The notes under the pieces were generated by a model, which worked only from the letters and a program-made list of their open reading frames with translations, had not been told where the DNA came from and ran no database searches. From Verrucomicrobiia bacterium (lineage in GTDB: Bacteria; Verrucomicrobiota; Verrucomicrobiia; Verrucomicrobiales; DEV007), in NCBI GenBank assembly GCA_030427505.1, contig JAUICH010000018.1, positions 62,001 to 126,000 of the forward strand: a DNA stretch of 64,000 nt, written 5' to 3'. Position numbers and translations under genes: made by a program. Below are positions 24,456 to 33,947 of the stretch, one piece after another. The number at the start of each line of letters is the position of its first letter. The first letter of the stretch is position 1.

Positions 24456-25346
24456 TTAGTTAGCGCCTGACTCGGCGCCCGGAGCCGCCGGAGCTTCGCC
24501 AGTGGACCCGCCACCGCTCCGGCCTTTGTAGGTTTCCAGGGCCAGCTTGGCCTGAACTTGCACGGAACTGGCGGCCACGGTGCCCAGCAGGCCGGTACGA
24601 TTTCCCTCAATGATGCGCTCCACCGTGATCCCAATGGGTTTACCGTCCATCCCGAAGACCGGAACGCCTTGGGTGGTACCAGCAGTCGTCACATAAAACA
24701 CGCGATCCTGCTGAAACACACCGGTAATACGGCCAGGAATGACTGTGGGCATGTAGGCATAGGCCTGGGAAGAACGGGAAAGACCAATGACGGGGTCGCC
24801 GGGATTTGGCGCCGCGCTGGGCTCGCTCAGGTTCAGGCTTTCGATGACTTTGCCCAGTTCCTTGGCTTTAGCCTCATCAGGAAGAATGAAGGCCAGATCC
24901 GCCTCCACCTCTTGGCGAATGACCGTGCCGGGAAGCAAGGAGCCGTCTCCGTAGCTGATCTCCACACGGCTGTACTCCGTCTTGGCGGAGAGAATCTTCA
25001 CGGGATCTTTGTCAGCGCTCACCCGGGCCTGCTGCCCCACCAGCCCCACACTGGGATCGATGGCGCTGTTGGAAACGACGACCAGCCCATTCTCCTCAAT
25101 GGTCACGCCCAAGGTGCGGCGTTGCTGAGGCCGGGCCGGCAATTCGTCTCCCGTGGTCCGGGCGGTCAGATTGCCTTCGATGGTTACGATGACCAAAATG
25201 CCTTTCTTTTCCTCGATCAGCTTCAGGGCCAGATCGCCGATTTCATCAGCTCGCGCCGCTTGACTGAAGATTGCCGACCCAGCGGCCAGCGAAGCGCACA
25301 ACAGCAATGTCAGGAAGGAAGAAAGGGGGAATCTTCTATGGTTCAT
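24456..25346 (-). CDS. exported trypsin-fold pseudoprotease
   Basis: A 296-residue protein with a signal peptide (residues 1-33). The order of features follows a DegP-like chymotrypsin fold: GVTIEENGLVVVSNSAID (80-97) where active enzymes have the catalytic His, EADLAFILPDE (148-158) keeping the Asp strand, GDPVIGL (183-189), and TTQGVPVFGMDGKPIGI (224-240) where active enzymes have GNSGGP. His and Ser are both replaced, so it should be proteolytically inactive and may act as a binding or scaffold protein in the periplasm. No PDZ domain is present. It lies after the rpsD terminator, so it is probably separately transcribed. Confidence 0.7.
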   Translation of the reverse strand: MNHRRFPLSSFLTLLLCASLAAGSAIFSQAARADEIGDLALKLIEEKKGILVIVTIEGNLTARTTGDELPARPQQRRTLGVTIEENGLVVVSNSAIDPSVGLVGQQARVSADKDPVKILSAKTEYSRVEISYGDGSLLPGTVIRQEVEADLAFILPDEAKAKELGKVIESLNLSEPSAAPNPGDPVIGLSRSSQAYAYMPTVIPGRITGVFQQDRVFYVTTAGTTQGVPVFGMDGKPIGITVERIIEGNRTGLLGTVAASSVQVQAKLALETYKGRSGGGSTGEAPAAPGAESGAN

Positions 25347-25466
25347 GGGAATTGGGGGGAATTCGGAAATAGCCTGTTTTTAAAAGGGCAGCCACGTTAT
25401 CGTGGGAAGAAAAGATACGCCAGAGCTTTTTCCAGCGAAGCGGGAAAGAAGTGTCGCGAATAGTTA

Positions 25467-25499
25467 CGAAAAAGCCGGTTCTGATGACGAACCGGCTTT
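25467..25499 (-). terminator. intrinsic terminator after rpsD
   Basis: A perfect 11-bp stem, AAAGCCGGTTC paired with GAACCGGCTTT around a 7-nt loop, spans 25471-25499. On the minus strand the stem is followed by TTTTTCG, giving the U tract of a Rho-independent terminator. It lies about 50 bp after the rpsD stop codon and marks the end of the ribosomal-protein transcript. The right arm also ends in T residues on the plus strand. Confidence 0.8.
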
Positions 25500-25550
25500 C
25501 TAAATTTCGTACTATTGCCACTTTCGCGGCAACCCGGGCCATGCCCGGAA

Positions 25551-26162
25551 TTAGCGGGAGTAAAGCTCCACGACCAACTGTTCGTTGACCAGCGGATCGA
25601 TCTCTTCGCGCTCGGGTTCGCGAACCACCACGCCGGAAAGCTTGTCACGATCCACCGTGAGCCATTCGAGCACCGGACGGGCCTGGGTGCTGTCTAGAAG
25701 ACGCATGCCCAATTGCTGAGAGTTGTTGCCTGGGCAAACCGAGATCACATCACCGGGTTTGCACTGGTAAGAAGGAATGTCCACGCGGTGACCGTTCACC
25801 TGCACGTGGCCGTGGCCGACAAACTGACGGGCGGCACGGCGAGTATTGCCGAAGCCAAGACGATAACACACGTTGTCCAGACGAAGCTCCAGAAGCTGCA
25901 ACAGCACGTGACCGGTAATGCCACGGCGGCGGGCGGCCTCATGGAAGTAGCGGCGGAATTGCTTTTCCAGAACGCCGTATTGGAAACGCAGCTTCTGCTT
26001 TTCCGAAAGCGCGATGGCGAAGTCTGACTGCTTGCGGCGACCGCTCCGGACGCCGTGCTGTCCGGGAGGATAGGCACGCCGTTCAAGCGCTTTGGAAGGA
26101 CCGAACAACGGCACACCAAACCGGCGGCTGATCTTATCTGTGGGACCTGTGCATCTCGCCAT
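25551..26162 (-). CDS. rpsD: 30S ribosomal protein S4
   Basis: A 203-residue primary 16S rRNA-binding protein with the standard start MARCTGPTDKISRRFG, the LERRAYPPGQHG segment, and an S4 RNA-binding domain at about 93-155 (LQLLELRLDNVCYRLGF, GHVQVNGHRVDIPSYQCKPGD). There are no zinc-type Cys clusters, so it is the C-minus form. It is the last gene of the ribosomal cluster; rpoA and rplQ, which normally follow, are absent and a terminator follows instead. Confidence 0.97.
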   Translation of the reverse strand: MARCTGPTDKISRRFGVPLFGPSKALERRAYPPGQHGVRSGRRKQSDFAIALSEKQKLRFQYGVLEKQFRRYFHEAARRRGITGHVLLQLLELRLDNVCYRLGFGNTRRAARQFVGHGHVQVNGHRVDIPSYQCKPGDVISVCPGNNSQQLGMRLLDSTQARPVLEWLTVDRDKLSGVVVREPEREEIDPLVNEQLVVELYSR

Positions 26163-26206
26163 ATACTAAAACTAGCTGAAATTTTCTAAGAGTTCCGGAA
26201 CGGCGA

Positions 26207-26794
26207 CTAGACGCGGCGGGCTTTGGGAGGACGACAGCCATTGTGCGGCACCGGAGTCACGTCCTTGATGCGGATGATCTCAATTCCCAGGGCCTGCACG
26301 GCACGAACCGCGGACTCACGGCCGGCGCCCGGCCCTTTGACCCGCACCTCCGCTTGCTTCAGCCCGTGCCCCATGGCCTGGCGGCACGCGTCTTGAGACA
26401 CCAACTGCGCGGCGTAGGCCGTGCTCTTCCGGCTACCCCGGAAGCCCATCTTGCCCGCGCTGGACCAACCCAGCACGTTGCCATTCTGATCCGTCACGGA
26501 GACGATGGTATTGTTGAAAGTCGCGCGAACATGCACGATGCCGGCATAAACGTTCTTGCTGCCCTTGGCCTTGAGAACTTTCGGCTTTTCCTCTTCGGAA
26601 GGGTCCAGTTCCAGGAAAATATCGCGAGCGGTTTTACCCTTCTCTTTTTCTTTTTCCTTTTCTTCTTCGGCGGGCTTGGTTTCTTCAGCCGCGGGAGCGG
26701 GCTCCGCCTTTGTTTCCTGGGGCGCCGCCTCAGACGCCGGAGCCGCTTTGGGCTCTTCCACGGGCGTCTCTTTCGTTTCCTTTTCGTCAGCCAT
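26207..26794 (-). CDS. rpsK: 30S ribosomal protein S11 with long acidic N-terminal extension
   Basis: A 195-residue protein. The S11 core starts near residue 76 ([20 protein letters not shown]) and ends with [12 protein letters not shown], all typical. The first ~70 residues are an extra low-complexity tail rich in Glu, Ala, Pro and Lys (KEKEKEKGK), making it about 65 residues longer than most S11. The tail is in frame, with no internal ATG near the core, so it is translated. The upstream leader lacks an obvious Shine-Dalgarno sequence. Role of the tail unknown. Confidence 0.95.
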   Translation of the reverse strand: MADEKETKETPVEEPKAAPASEAAPQETKAEPAPAAEETKPAEEEKEKEKEKGKTARDIFLELDPSEEEKPKVLKAKGSKNVYAGIVHVRATFNNTIVSVTDQNGNVLGWSSAGKMGFRGSRKSTAYAAQLVSQDACRQAMGHGLKQAEVRVKGPGAGRESAVRAVQALGIEIIRIKDVTPVPHNGCRPPKARRV

Positions 26795-26886
26795 TGCTAT
26801 AAGAATTTAAATCGTTTCGTGTCCGGCGGATTCCACGTGGCGCGAATTCCTTCATTCGCCCAGTCTCCAGCCATGCGGCCCGTTTA

Positions 26887-27282
26887 TCAGACCTTGCCCT
26901 TCTTGGCTCCGGCGGCCCTTACCACCCCGACGGTGCGGCGCTTGCCCTTGCGGGTGCGGGCATTGGTGGAGGTGCGCTGACCGCGCACCGGCAACCCCTT
27001 ACGATGACGCAGCCCACGGTAGCAGTTGATGGACTGAATGCGCTTCATGTGGCCCTGCAACTCGCGGCGCAGGTCGCCTTCAATCACAATCTTGTTCGTC
27101 GTGATGACGTGAATGATCCGGGCAATTTGGTCATCCGTCAGTTCACCCGTGCGGATATCGGGATCCACATCCGCCTGTTCCAGAATCTCTTTGGCCGTGG
27201 AGCGGCCAATTCCGTAGATATAGGGCAGAGAAGCTTCCACGCGCTTCTCGTTCGGGATTTCAACTCCAAGGACTCTGGCCAT
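26887..27282 (-). CDS. rpsM: 30S ribosomal protein S13
   Basis: A 131-residue protein with the S13 helix-hairpin-helix region ([14 protein letters not shown]), the conserved [27 protein letters not shown] block, and a basic C-terminal tail ([10 protein letters not shown]). S13 sits in the head of the 30S subunit and contacts the P-site tRNA. The tail is slightly longer than usual. It follows rpmJ and precedes rpsK in the usual alpha-operon order. Confidence 0.97.
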   Translation of the reverse strand: MARVLGVEIPNEKRVEASLPYIYGIGRSTAKEILEQADVDPDIRTGELTDDQIARIIHVITTNKIVIEGDLRRELQGHMKRIQSINCYRGLRHRKGLPVRGQRTSTNARTRKGKRRTVGVVRAAGAKKGKV

Positions 27283-27327
27283 AGATCAATTTGGTGCCGT
27301 TAGAACAAAACTCGGGACGCTGCCCAA

Positions 27328-27441
27328 TCAGCCCTGACGCTGTTTATGACGGGGGTTCTTGCAGATGACACGAACCACCCCGTGCCGGCGGATAATCCGG
27401 CACTCACTACACAGGCGTTTCACTGAAGGTCTTACTTTCAT
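27328..27441 (-). CDS. rpmJ: 50S ribosomal protein L36
   Basis: A 37-residue protein, [20 protein letters not shown] then [17 protein letters not shown], with the zinc-ribbon residues Cys11, Cys14, Cys27 and His32. It matches the C-plus form of L36 in length and pattern. It lies just upstream of rpsM as in most alpha operons; infA, its usual upstream neighbour, is absent. Confidence 0.97.
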   Translation of the reverse strand: MKVRPSVKRLCSECRIIRRHGVVRVICKNPRHKQRQG

Positions 27442-27556
27442 TTGAAGAGTCTCCAAACAAAGGTTTGGAAGGGTTAGGTTTTCCCGCCCGGAACGTCTCC
27501 TTACCGTCTAACCGAAATCGCCGAGATGGCGCCAGCCGCAGCGGGAGAGCACCTGT

Positions 27557-27586
27557 ATCATACTTTTTCCGGGTGGCAAGGTTTCA
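27557..27586 (-). promoter_or_regulatory. possible promoter for rpmJ-rpsM-rpsK-rpsD
   Basis: On the minus strand, TGAAAC (rc of 27581-27586) and TATGAT (rc of 27557-27562) are separated by 18 bp and lie about 115 bp before rpmJ, in the only gap over 200 bp within this part of the cluster. The -35 match is weak. A short stem CCAAAC/GTTTGG sits between the promoter and the rpmJ start and could serve feedback control. Confidence 0.3.
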
Positions 27587-27665
27587 TTGTTATTTCTGAG
27601 ACTTTTTCTCGCTGATTTTGCGTGGAAAAGGCGGATTCGAGCCGCTTTCCGTTTCTCCCACCCAT

Positions 27666-28484
27666 TCAGGCGGTGGGAACCGTCAATCCACCTGTCAATT
27701 TCGGCACCAGCCGGGGCCGGGCCGTCAGGATCTCCGGCTCGTCTTTGGTCACGAGCACGGTGTGTTCGAAATGCGCGGAAAGTTTCCGGTCCAGGGTCAC
27801 GACCGTCCATCGGTCCTCGAGAATCTTCACTTCATGGGTACCGGCATTTACCATGGGTTCGATGGCCAGAACCATGCCAGCACGCAGCCGGGGGCCCCGC
27901 CCGCCCTTGCTGGACATCGTGTTGTCCCAGTGGTTCGGCACCTGGGGCTCTTCGTGAAGTTTCCGGCCCACGCCGTGGCCCACAAACTCCCGCACCACGG
28001 TAAATCCGTGCTCCACCACACACTGTTCCACGGAGGCACACAGATCTCCCAGGCGCACGCCTTCCCGCGCGTGGTCGATGGCCACGGCCAGGGATTCCTC
28101 CGTGGCGAACAGCAGGCGCTCGGTTTCCGAATTCAGCGAGCCCACCGGCACGGTGATCGCGTTGTCCCCCACCCAACCGTCTTTAAAAATGCCGACATCT
28201 ATTTTCACGATGTCTCCAAATTGAATGCGGCGTTCGCCACCAATGCCGTGCACCACCTCTTCATTGATGGAAATGCAGATCTGCCCGGGAAATCCCCGAT
28301 ATCCCTTAAAAGCGGAGGTACAGCCCCGCTCTTTCATGAACTGAAGGGCCGCCTGATCCACTTCCCGGGTGGTCACGCCGGGCCGGACTTCCTTTGCCGC
28401 CAGTTTCAGGATCTCCGCCGCGAGAGCTCCGGCTTCCCGGAGTTTGTCGAGCTGCCGCCCTTTCCTGATGGGAATGTCACTCAT
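27666..28484 (-). CDS. map: methionine aminopeptidase, type I
   Basis: A 272-residue M24 metallopeptidase that removes N-terminal Met from new proteins. All five metal ligands are visible in context: DVGIFKDGWVGDNA (two Asp), GHGVGRKLHEEP (His), MVLAIEPM (Glu) and HFEHTVLVT (Glu). The His in FKGYRGFPGQICISINEEVVHG is also conserved. It follows secY with about 100 bp spacing, as in many spc operons, but adk is missing between the two. Confidence 0.96.
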   Translation of the reverse strand: MSDIPIRKGRQLDKLREAGALAAEILKLAAKEVRPGVTTREVDQAALQFMKERGCTSAFKGYRGFPGQICISINEEVVHGIGGERRIQFGDIVKIDVGIFKDGWVGDNAITVPVGSLNSETERLLFATEESLAVAIDHAREGVRLGDLCASVEQCVVEHGFTVVREFVGHGVGRKLHEEPQVPNHWDNTMSSKGGRGPRLRAGMVLAIEPMVNAGTHEVKILEDRWTVVTLDRKLSAHFEHTVLVTKDEPEILTARPRLVPKLTGGLTVPTA

Positions 28485-28584
28485 GGTTCGCTAGCGGAAG
28501 GCCACGGCGAGAAAGCAGCCGCGGAGAGCAATCGCCCTTTTCAAACAACCTACGGCAGAATCATTCCCTGGAAACAGGACCCGT

Positions 28585-30096
28585 CTATTTTCCGGCGACC
28601 TGAGAGTAGATGAAGGCGCAGATGCCGAACAAGATCAGAAGCGCGACAACCACATAGAGCCACAGCATGGAATTGCCGGAGGCGCCAGCGGCCTTGCCGG
28701 GCGTGGTCCGTTCGAACCGTCCCTTGATACGTCCCTTTCTCAGGAACCCGTCGTAGTGCCGTTGAATGAGGTGAGTTTCCACCTGGCGCATCACGTCCAG
28801 CAACACACCCACCATGATGAGCAGGCTGGTGCCGCCGAAAAACTGCGCCGCCAGCGGTGGCACTTGCATGAACTTACTCAAAATGTTCGGCAGCACGGCG
28901 ATGATGGTCAGGAAAATGGCCCCGGCAAACGTCAGCCGACTCATGGTGTAGTCGAGGAACTCCGCCGTCGGTTTGCCTGGACGCACGCCGGGTATGTAAC
29001 CGCCGTTCCGCTTCAGGTCCTCAGCGATCTGGTTGGGCTGGAACATGGTCGCCACCCAGAAGTAGCTGAAGAAGAAGATCATCAAGGCGGAAAGAGAGTA
29101 GTAGAGAGGCCCCCCGCCACCCAGCTGGGAAGCGATGTTATTCGCCAGTTCGGATTGCGGGAACGCCATGTAAAGAATCTGGGACGGGAACAGCAGAATG
29201 GCCGAGGCAAAGATGATCGGCATAACGCCCGCGTAGTTCACTTTCAGCGGCATGTACTGAGTCTGACCGCCATACATCTTCCGGCCCACGACGCGCTTCG
29301 CATACTGAATGCTGATACGCCGCTGTGCCTGGGTGATCGCGATGACACCCGCCACCACCAGGAAAAGGAATGCAATGAGGGCCACCAGCTTAAAGGGCTT
29401 CACCACATCGTCCGCCGCGCCGATCACAAAAGTCTGGAATACCTGCACCAGCGCCGCCGGCAGGTTGAAAATGATGTTCACCGTAATAATCAGGGAAACC
29501 CCGTTCCCGATTCCTTTTTCGGTAATCATCTCGCCCAGCCACATCAGGAGCATGGTCCCACCGGTAATGATGATGACCGTGGTGATAATAAAACCCATGC
29601 CTCCATTGGGGACCAGCTCCTGCCCCTCACCGGCAATGTGCCGCAGCATGAAGTTCGACTGCGGATGCAACAGCATGCGCGCCAGCATATAGCCCTGAAA
29701 CAGACAGAGCACGATGGTGGTATAGCGCGTGTACATCGTGATCTTCTGCCGGCCACCCTCTTCCCGGGCCAGCTTGCCCAGCCGCGGGATGACCGCCGTG
29801 AGCAACTGAATCATGATGGACGCGCTGATGTAGGGCATGATGCCGAGCGAAAACAGCGCGCAGTTCTGGAGACCGCCTCCACTGAAGACGTTCATCAGGG
29901 CCGCGACCGTGGCCAGGCCCTCGTTTTCGTTCGCCCGGCGCTGAGCTTCCTGCAGCCAGCTTTCGAGAACGGTGATGTCAATCCCCGGAAGCGTGATGGA
30001 CGCGCCCAGTCGCACCACCACGATCATTACCATGGTGAAGAAAATGCGCTGACGCAGTTCCGGGATCTTAAGGCTGTTGGAAAAGGCGGAAATCAT
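28585..30096 (-). CDS. secY: protein translocase subunit SecY
   Basis: A 503-residue inner-membrane channel protein with about ten transmembrane helices. It begins with LKIPELRQRIFFTMVMIVVVRLG and has the SecY signatures NVFSGGGLQNCALFSLGIMPYISASI, AEDLKRNGGYIPGVRPGKPT and RRISIQYAKRVVGRKMYGG. It is 50-60 residues longer than most SecY, mainly in loops near NENEGLATVAA and between TM4 and TM6. It lies between rplO and map, as in most spc operons. Confidence 0.96.
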   Translation of the reverse strand: MISAFSNSLKIPELRQRIFFTMVMIVVVRLGASITLPGIDITVLESWLQEAQRRANENEGLATVAALMNVFSGGGLQNCALFSLGIMPYISASIMIQLLTAVIPRLGKLAREEGGRQKITMYTRYTTIVLCLFQGYMLARMLLHPQSNFMLRHIAGEGQELVPNGGMGFIITTVIIITGGTMLLMWLGEMITEKGIGNGVSLIITVNIIFNLPAALVQVFQTFVIGAADDVVKPFKLVALIAFLFLVVAGVIAITQAQRRISIQYAKRVVGRKMYGGQTQYMPLKVNYAGVMPIIFASAILLFPSQILYMAFPQSELANNIASQLGGGGPLYYSLSALMIFFFSYFWVATMFQPNQIAEDLKRNGGYIPGVRPGKPTAEFLDYTMSRLTFAGAIFLTIIAVLPNILSKFMQVPPLAAQFFGGTSLLIMVGVLLDVMRQVETHLIQRHYDGFLRKGRIKGRFERTTPGKAAGASGNSMLWLYVVVALLILFGICAFIYSQVAGK

Positions 30097-30215
30097 CGGC
30101 TACGAGGGTCGTCTCTTGGGGGGAAAACAAAGAGGGTGAAGCGGGAAATGAGGCCGGGCCGCCCCATTGCCACGCGGCAGTGGGGAATGGGTTCATTTGG
30201 GCCAGACCTTAAACC

Positions 30216-30659
30216 CTAGGCGTCAATTTTGCCGCCAGCTTTCTCAATCTTCTCGCGAGCCGATTCGCTAACCTTGTCTGCCTTTACCGTCAACGACTTC
30301 GTCAGTTCTCCGTTGCCGAGAATTTTGATACCCTGGAACTGGCCTTTTACCAGGCCCGCGGCGCGCAGCGTTTCTTCGTTCACTTCCGCTCCGGCTTCGA
30401 ACTTTGCTTCCAGGGAAGCCACGTTCACAATAGCGTAGTCGGTCTTGAACTGGGTGTTGTTAAAACCCCGCTTCGGCAGACGGCGCATGAGGGGCATCTG
30501 GCCACCTTCAAAACTCGGGCGAATGTTACCGCCGCTACGTGCTTTCTGGCCCTTGTGGCCTTTACCGCTGGTCTTACCATGCCCAGAGCTCTCCCCGCAG
30601 CCCAGCCGTTTCCGGCGGTGCTTGGCGCCCGGGTTGGGTTTCAGATTGTGAAGTCTCAT
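30216..30659 (-). CDS. rplO: 50S ribosomal protein L15
   Basis: A 147-residue protein with the Gly-rich basic N-terminus ([20 protein letters not shown], then [17 protein letters not shown]) and the C-terminal globular domain. L15 is a late-assembling large-subunit protein. In most bacteria rpmD (L30) precedes it; here rpsE is directly upstream with an 88-bp gap and no L30. Confidence 0.96.
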   Translation of the reverse strand: MRLHNLKPNPGAKHRRKRLGCGESSGHGKTSGKGHKGQKARSGGNIRPSFEGGQMPLMRRLPKRGFNNTQFKTDYAIVNVASLEAKFEAGAEVNEETLRAAGLVKGQFQGIKILGNGELTKSLTVKADKVSESAREKIEKAGGKIDA

Positions 30660-30747
30660 TGGATATTACCTCCTAAAACGTGATGATTTTCCGGGCTCAC
30701 CGCGCACCGGAAAAAAATCCAGGGCGGCAGCCAAGCAAAAACTCTGA

Positions 30748-31581
30748 CTATATGGCTTTCTTGTCCGCGGTCTTCTTCCCGCGCAGAGACAGGATCTCGT
30801 CGCGGCTGCGCAGAGAACCCAGGGCGTCCAGCGTGGCCTTCACCACGTTAGCGTGATTGTTGGAACCCAAGGACTTGGCCAGGATGTCCTTGATGCCGGC
30901 GGCTTCCACCACCGCGCGGACACTGCCGCCGGCGATGATGCCCGTCCCCGGAGAAGCCGGACGCAGCAGCACGCGGCCGCCACCATGTTGGCCCACCACT
31001 TCGTGCGGGATGGTGTTCTCCTTGAGACACACGGACATCATGGACCGCTTCGAAGAATCGCTGGCCTTACGGATGCACTCCGCGACTTCCCCAGCCTTGC
31101 CAAATCCATAACCCACGCGGCCTCCACGGTCGCCACACACCACCAGGGCGCTGAAGCTGAACCGGCGGCCACCTTTTACCACTTTGGCGCAACGGTTGAT
31201 GAAGACCACTTTCTCCGTCAGTTCCGGACCGGAGTCTTCGTCGCGGGTTTCACCCACCCGGCGGCGGGCCTGCTCCACGCGCGATTCCCGCACCTTCACA
31301 CCGGCGCCTGCTTTGCTGTCGGAGGCGCCCGAACTGGCAGCTTCGGCTTTTGCTTCCACTTTTGCTTCCACTTTCTCGGCGGAAGCTTCTTCTTTAGCCT
31401 CGGCCTTGGGTGCTTCCTCGGCAGCCGCGGTTACCGTTTCCTCTTTGGGAGCGGTTTCCACGGGCGTTTCCGCCTTCTCTTCAGGAGCCGCAGCCGTGGT
31501 TTCCGTCTCCTCTTTGGGAGCCGTTTCCACGGGCGTTTCCTGCTCAGCCGCTTCGCTCGTCTTTTCCTTATCGGTGTCCAT
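30748..31581 (-). CDS. rpsE: 30S ribosomal protein S5 with long acidic N-terminal extension
   Basis: A 277-residue protein. The S5 core begins near residue 112 ([22 protein letters not shown]) with the family's double-stranded RNA-binding fold and [20 protein letters not shown]. The preceding 100 residues are Glu/Ala/Thr-rich and contain a near-duplicated segment ([12 protein letters not shown] occurs twice). Standard S5 is about 165 residues. There is no alternative start near the core, so the tail is likely made. It resembles the acidic tails on S11 and L22 in this same cluster. Confidence 0.95.
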   Translation of the reverse strand: MDTDKEKTSEAAEQETPVETAPKEETETTAAAPEEKAETPVETAPKEETVTAAAEEAPKAEAKEEASAEKVEAKVEAKAEAASSGASDSKAGAGVKVRESRVEQARRRVGETRDEDSGPELTEKVVFINRCAKVVKGGRRFSFSALVVCGDRGGRVGYGFGKAGEVAECIRKASDSSKRSMMSVCLKENTIPHEVVGQHGGGRVLLRPASPGTGIIAGGSVRAVVEAAGIKDILAKSLGSNNHANVVKATLDALGSLRSRDEILSLRGKKTADKKAI

Positions 31582-31592
31582 TATCGCGATTC

Positions 31593-31949
31593 TTAAAATT
31601 CCAGTCCGTTCTCCCGGGCCGCGTCGGCCAAAGCTTTCACCTTGCCGTGGTAGATGTGTCCGCCGCGGTCGAAGACCACGGTGTTCACTTTGGCGTCCTT
31701 CGCCCGCTTGGCGATCAACGCTCCCACCTTGGCGGCCGTTTCCTCACTGGCCTTGTGGGTGCCCACTTCCTTGTCCAGAGTGGATGCCGAAACCAGGGTC
31801 TTGCCGGCCAGGTCGTCAATGACCTGCGCATAAACATTCTTGTTGGAAAAATGCACCGCCAGACGGGGCCGTTCCGGGGAACCCGACAGCTTTTTCCGAA
31901 TGCGGAATCGGACCTTGGCCCGAATGTTTTTGCGATTGAGCTGACTCAT
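31593..31949 (-). CDS. rplR: 50S ribosomal protein L18
   Basis: A 118-residue 5S rRNA-binding protein with [24 protein letters not shown] and the C-terminal [26 protein letters not shown], both near-invariant in L18. Normal length. It follows rplF and precedes rpsE with an 11-bp gap. Confidence 0.97.
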   Translation of the reverse strand: MSQLNRKNIRAKVRFRIRKKLSGSPERPRLAVHFSNKNVYAQVIDDLAGKTLVSASTLDKEVGTHKASEETAAKVGALIAKRAKDAKVNTVVFDRGGHIYHGKVKALADAARENGLEF

Positions 31950-32009
31950 CGTGGTCTCTTGCCTCTAAACAGTGAAGTTAAATGGGAAAAAAGGAAATCC
32001 AGAGGGCTA

Positions 32010-32552
32010 CTACTTCTGAACGCTCTTACCGGCTTTCCGGCGCACGTATTCATCCTTGTAGCGTACCCCCTTGCCTTTGTAGGGCTCCGGCGGGTAGTAG
32101 GCGCGCACGTCGGACGCGAACTGACCCACCAGTTGTTTGTCGATACCTTCGACTTTGATGTTGGTGTTCTCCGTGACGGTCACGGTCAATTCAGACGGAA
32201 TCGGGTGCTCCAGCGGGTGGGAGTAGCCCAGACTCAGGTCCAGGACGCTGCCTTTGACGGCGGCACGGAAACCCACGCCCAAGATGGTCAGTTCCTTGGC
32301 GAAGCCTTCGCTCACGCCTTGGATCATATTGGAGATCAGGCTGCGGGCCGTGCCATGCAGGGCCTTCAGCTTGCGGTCTTCGCTCGCCCGCGTCAGCGCC
32401 AGCGTGCCGTCTTCTTCTTTGAGAGAAATGCCTTCCGGCAGGTCCCACTCCAGCTTGCCCTTGGGGCCTTCCACCGTGACGTGGGCGGAGTCGTCCACCT
32501 GGACCGTCACCTTCTCGGGAAGGGCAATAGCTTTGTTACCAATGCGTGACAT
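32010..32552 (-). CDS. rplF: 50S ribosomal protein L6
   Basis: A 180-residue protein with the two tandem L6 folds: MSRIGNKAIALPEKVTVQVD at the start, VTVEGPKGKLEWDLP, and the signature DKQLVGQFASDVRAYYPPEPYKGKG-type C-terminal motif followed by VRRKAGK. It binds 23S rRNA near the sarcin-ricin loop and EF-G. Normal length and order. Confidence 0.97.
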   Translation of the reverse strand: MSRIGNKAIALPEKVTVQVDDSAHVTVEGPKGKLEWDLPEGISLKEEDGTLALTRASEDRKLKALHGTARSLISNMIQGVSEGFAKELTILGVGFRAAVKGSVLDLSLGYSHPLEHPIPSELTVTVTENTNIKVEGIDKQLVGQFASDVRAYYPPEPYKGKGVRYKDEYVRRKAGKSVQK

Positions 32553-32627
32553 CGTTCTACAGCGTTAAAATGTTCCGAATAAACTCTTACCTCAGGGGCT
32601 GAATGAGCGGGCAAAGGGGAAGCGCGC

Positions 32628-33032
32628 TTACCAGACCTGCGCCAGCAATTCGCCGCCGACGTTCTCTTTTTTGGCCTTCTGGCCGGAAAGGATACCTTTC
32701 GAAGTCGAAAGAATGGCGATCCCCATGCCACCAAGCACGCGGGGGACATCATTCGCGCCAACGTAGTGGCGGCGGCCCGGACGGCTGATCCTTTTCACAT
32801 CCGTCAGCGCCGGCGTTCTGTCAACAAACTTCGTTTTGACCTTCAACTCCGGAAACTTGCCAGTCTTGACCACTTCATAGGACCACACGTAACCCTCTTC
32901 CTGAAGGATGCGGGCGATCTCTTCCTTGATCTTGGAATAGGGGGAAACGAACTCCTCCTTCTCCGCCATGCAGGCGTTCTTGAGCCGGATGAGAAAATCT
33001 CCGATCGGATCTGTTAAAACTCCATTAGACAT
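32628..33032 (-). CDS. rpsH: 30S ribosomal protein S8
   Basis: A 134-residue 16S rRNA-binding protein with DPIGDFLIRLKNACMAEKEE, PGRRHYVGANDVPRVLGGMGIAILSTSKG, and a C-terminal GGELLAQVW. S8 is a primary binder that also controls spc-operon translation in E. coli. It directly follows rplE with 40 bp between; rpsN (S14), which normally separates them, is missing. Confidence 0.97.
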   Translation of the reverse strand: MSNGVLTDPIGDFLIRLKNACMAEKEEFVSPYSKIKEEIARILQEEGYVWSYEVVKTGKFPELKVKTKFVDRTPALTDVKRISRPGRRHYVGANDVPRVLGGMGIAILSTSKGILSGQKAKKENVGGELLAQVW

Positions 33033-33071
33033 TGCTTTATCTCCTTGTCCTAAATCTGATTCATTAACCGC

Positions 33072-33638
33072 TTAGGCGGCGGCGGCCTGGCTGGCCGGCT
33101 TGCGGAAGGGCATTCCCATCATGGTCAGCAGTTCCCGGGCGTGATCGTCGTTCTTCGCCGAAGTCACGATGGTGATGTCAAAACCGACAGTCCGCTTCAC
33201 CTTGTCCAGTTCAATTTCCGGAAAGATGGTGTGATCGTTCACGCCGATGGTGTAGTTACCCCGGCCATCGAAGCTCTTGTAAGGCACGCCGCGAAAGTCG
33301 CGGATGGTCGGGACAGCCACGTTGATGAAACGGTCCAGAAACTCCCACATGCGCCGCCCGCGCAACGTGACCTTGGCGCCAATCACTTCGCCCTGGCGCA
33401 GTTTGAAGTTTGAAATGCTCACCTTGGACACCGTCGGGACCGGCTTCTGCCCCGTGATGATCGTCAGGTCAGCCATGACTTCTTCCGCCGCCTGCTTGCG
33501 TTCGCCATCGCGGCCGAAGCCACTGTTCAGCACCACTTTTTCGATGCGTGGCACTTCATGGACGTTGGCCAACTGAAGCTGTTCCTTCAGCGCCGGCGCC
33601 ACCGCTTCGCGGTATTTGATTTGTAGGGTTGGTTGCAT
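33072..33638 (-). CDS. rplE: 50S ribosomal protein L5
   Basis: A 188-residue 5S rRNA-binding protein with VPRIEKVVLNSGFG, ITGQKPVPTVSKVSISNFKLR, RDFRGVPYKSFDGRGNYTIGV and IFPEIELDKV, all typical of L5. The final eight residues (PASQAAAA) are a short extra tail. Order rplX-rplE-rpsH is usual except for the missing rpsN. Confidence 0.97.
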   Translation of the reverse strand: MQPTLQIKYREAVAPALKEQLQLANVHEVPRIEKVVLNSGFGRDGERKQAAEEVMADLTIITGQKPVPTVSKVSISNFKLRQGEVIGAKVTLRGRRMWEFLDRFINVAVPTIRDFRGVPYKSFDGRGNYTIGVNDHTIFPEIELDKVKRTVGFDITIVTSAKNDDHARELLTMMGMPFRKPASQAAAA

Positions 33639-33692
33639 CTCCTCTGCCTGACTTTCTGGTTTCTGGGGTGGACCTCACGTGCCTCGCGCCGC

Positions 33693-33947
33693 TTACTTCT
33701 TGGCGGCGGGCTCGACGAGCTTCACGTTCGAAATGTGAATGGGTCCTTCTCTTTCAATAATGCCGCCTTCGGGGCGGTCCTGGCTCTTCCGCGCATGCTT
33801 CTTGATCATGCGCACGCCTTCCACGATCACCTGGCTCTTTTCCGGGTACACCTGCAGCACTTTGCCGCGGGCGCCCTTGTGGTTGCCGGCGATGACCTCC
33901 ACTTCGTCGTTCTTCTTAACGTGCGTTTTGATGCGCGTGCCTTTCAT
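33693..33947 (-). CDS. rplX: 50S ribosomal protein L24
   Basis: An 84-residue protein with the KOW motif ([33 protein letters not shown]) and [16 protein letters not shown]24 starts large-subunit assembly. Its ATG overlaps the rplN stop by 4 bp (33944-33947), so the pair is translationally coupled. Slightly shorter than E. coli L24. Confidence 0.96.
   Translation of the reverse strand: MKGTRIKTHVKKNDEVEVIAGNHKGARGKVLQVYPEKSQVIVEGVRMIKKHARKSQDRPEGGIIEREGPIHISNVKLVEPAAKK

Noticed and set aside
27622-27650. T-arm-like sequence (GCGGCTCGAATCCGC on the minus strand)
   Set aside because: No acceptor, D or anticodon arm can be built around it; the adjacent DNA is the map gene end. Chance or a tRNA fragment.
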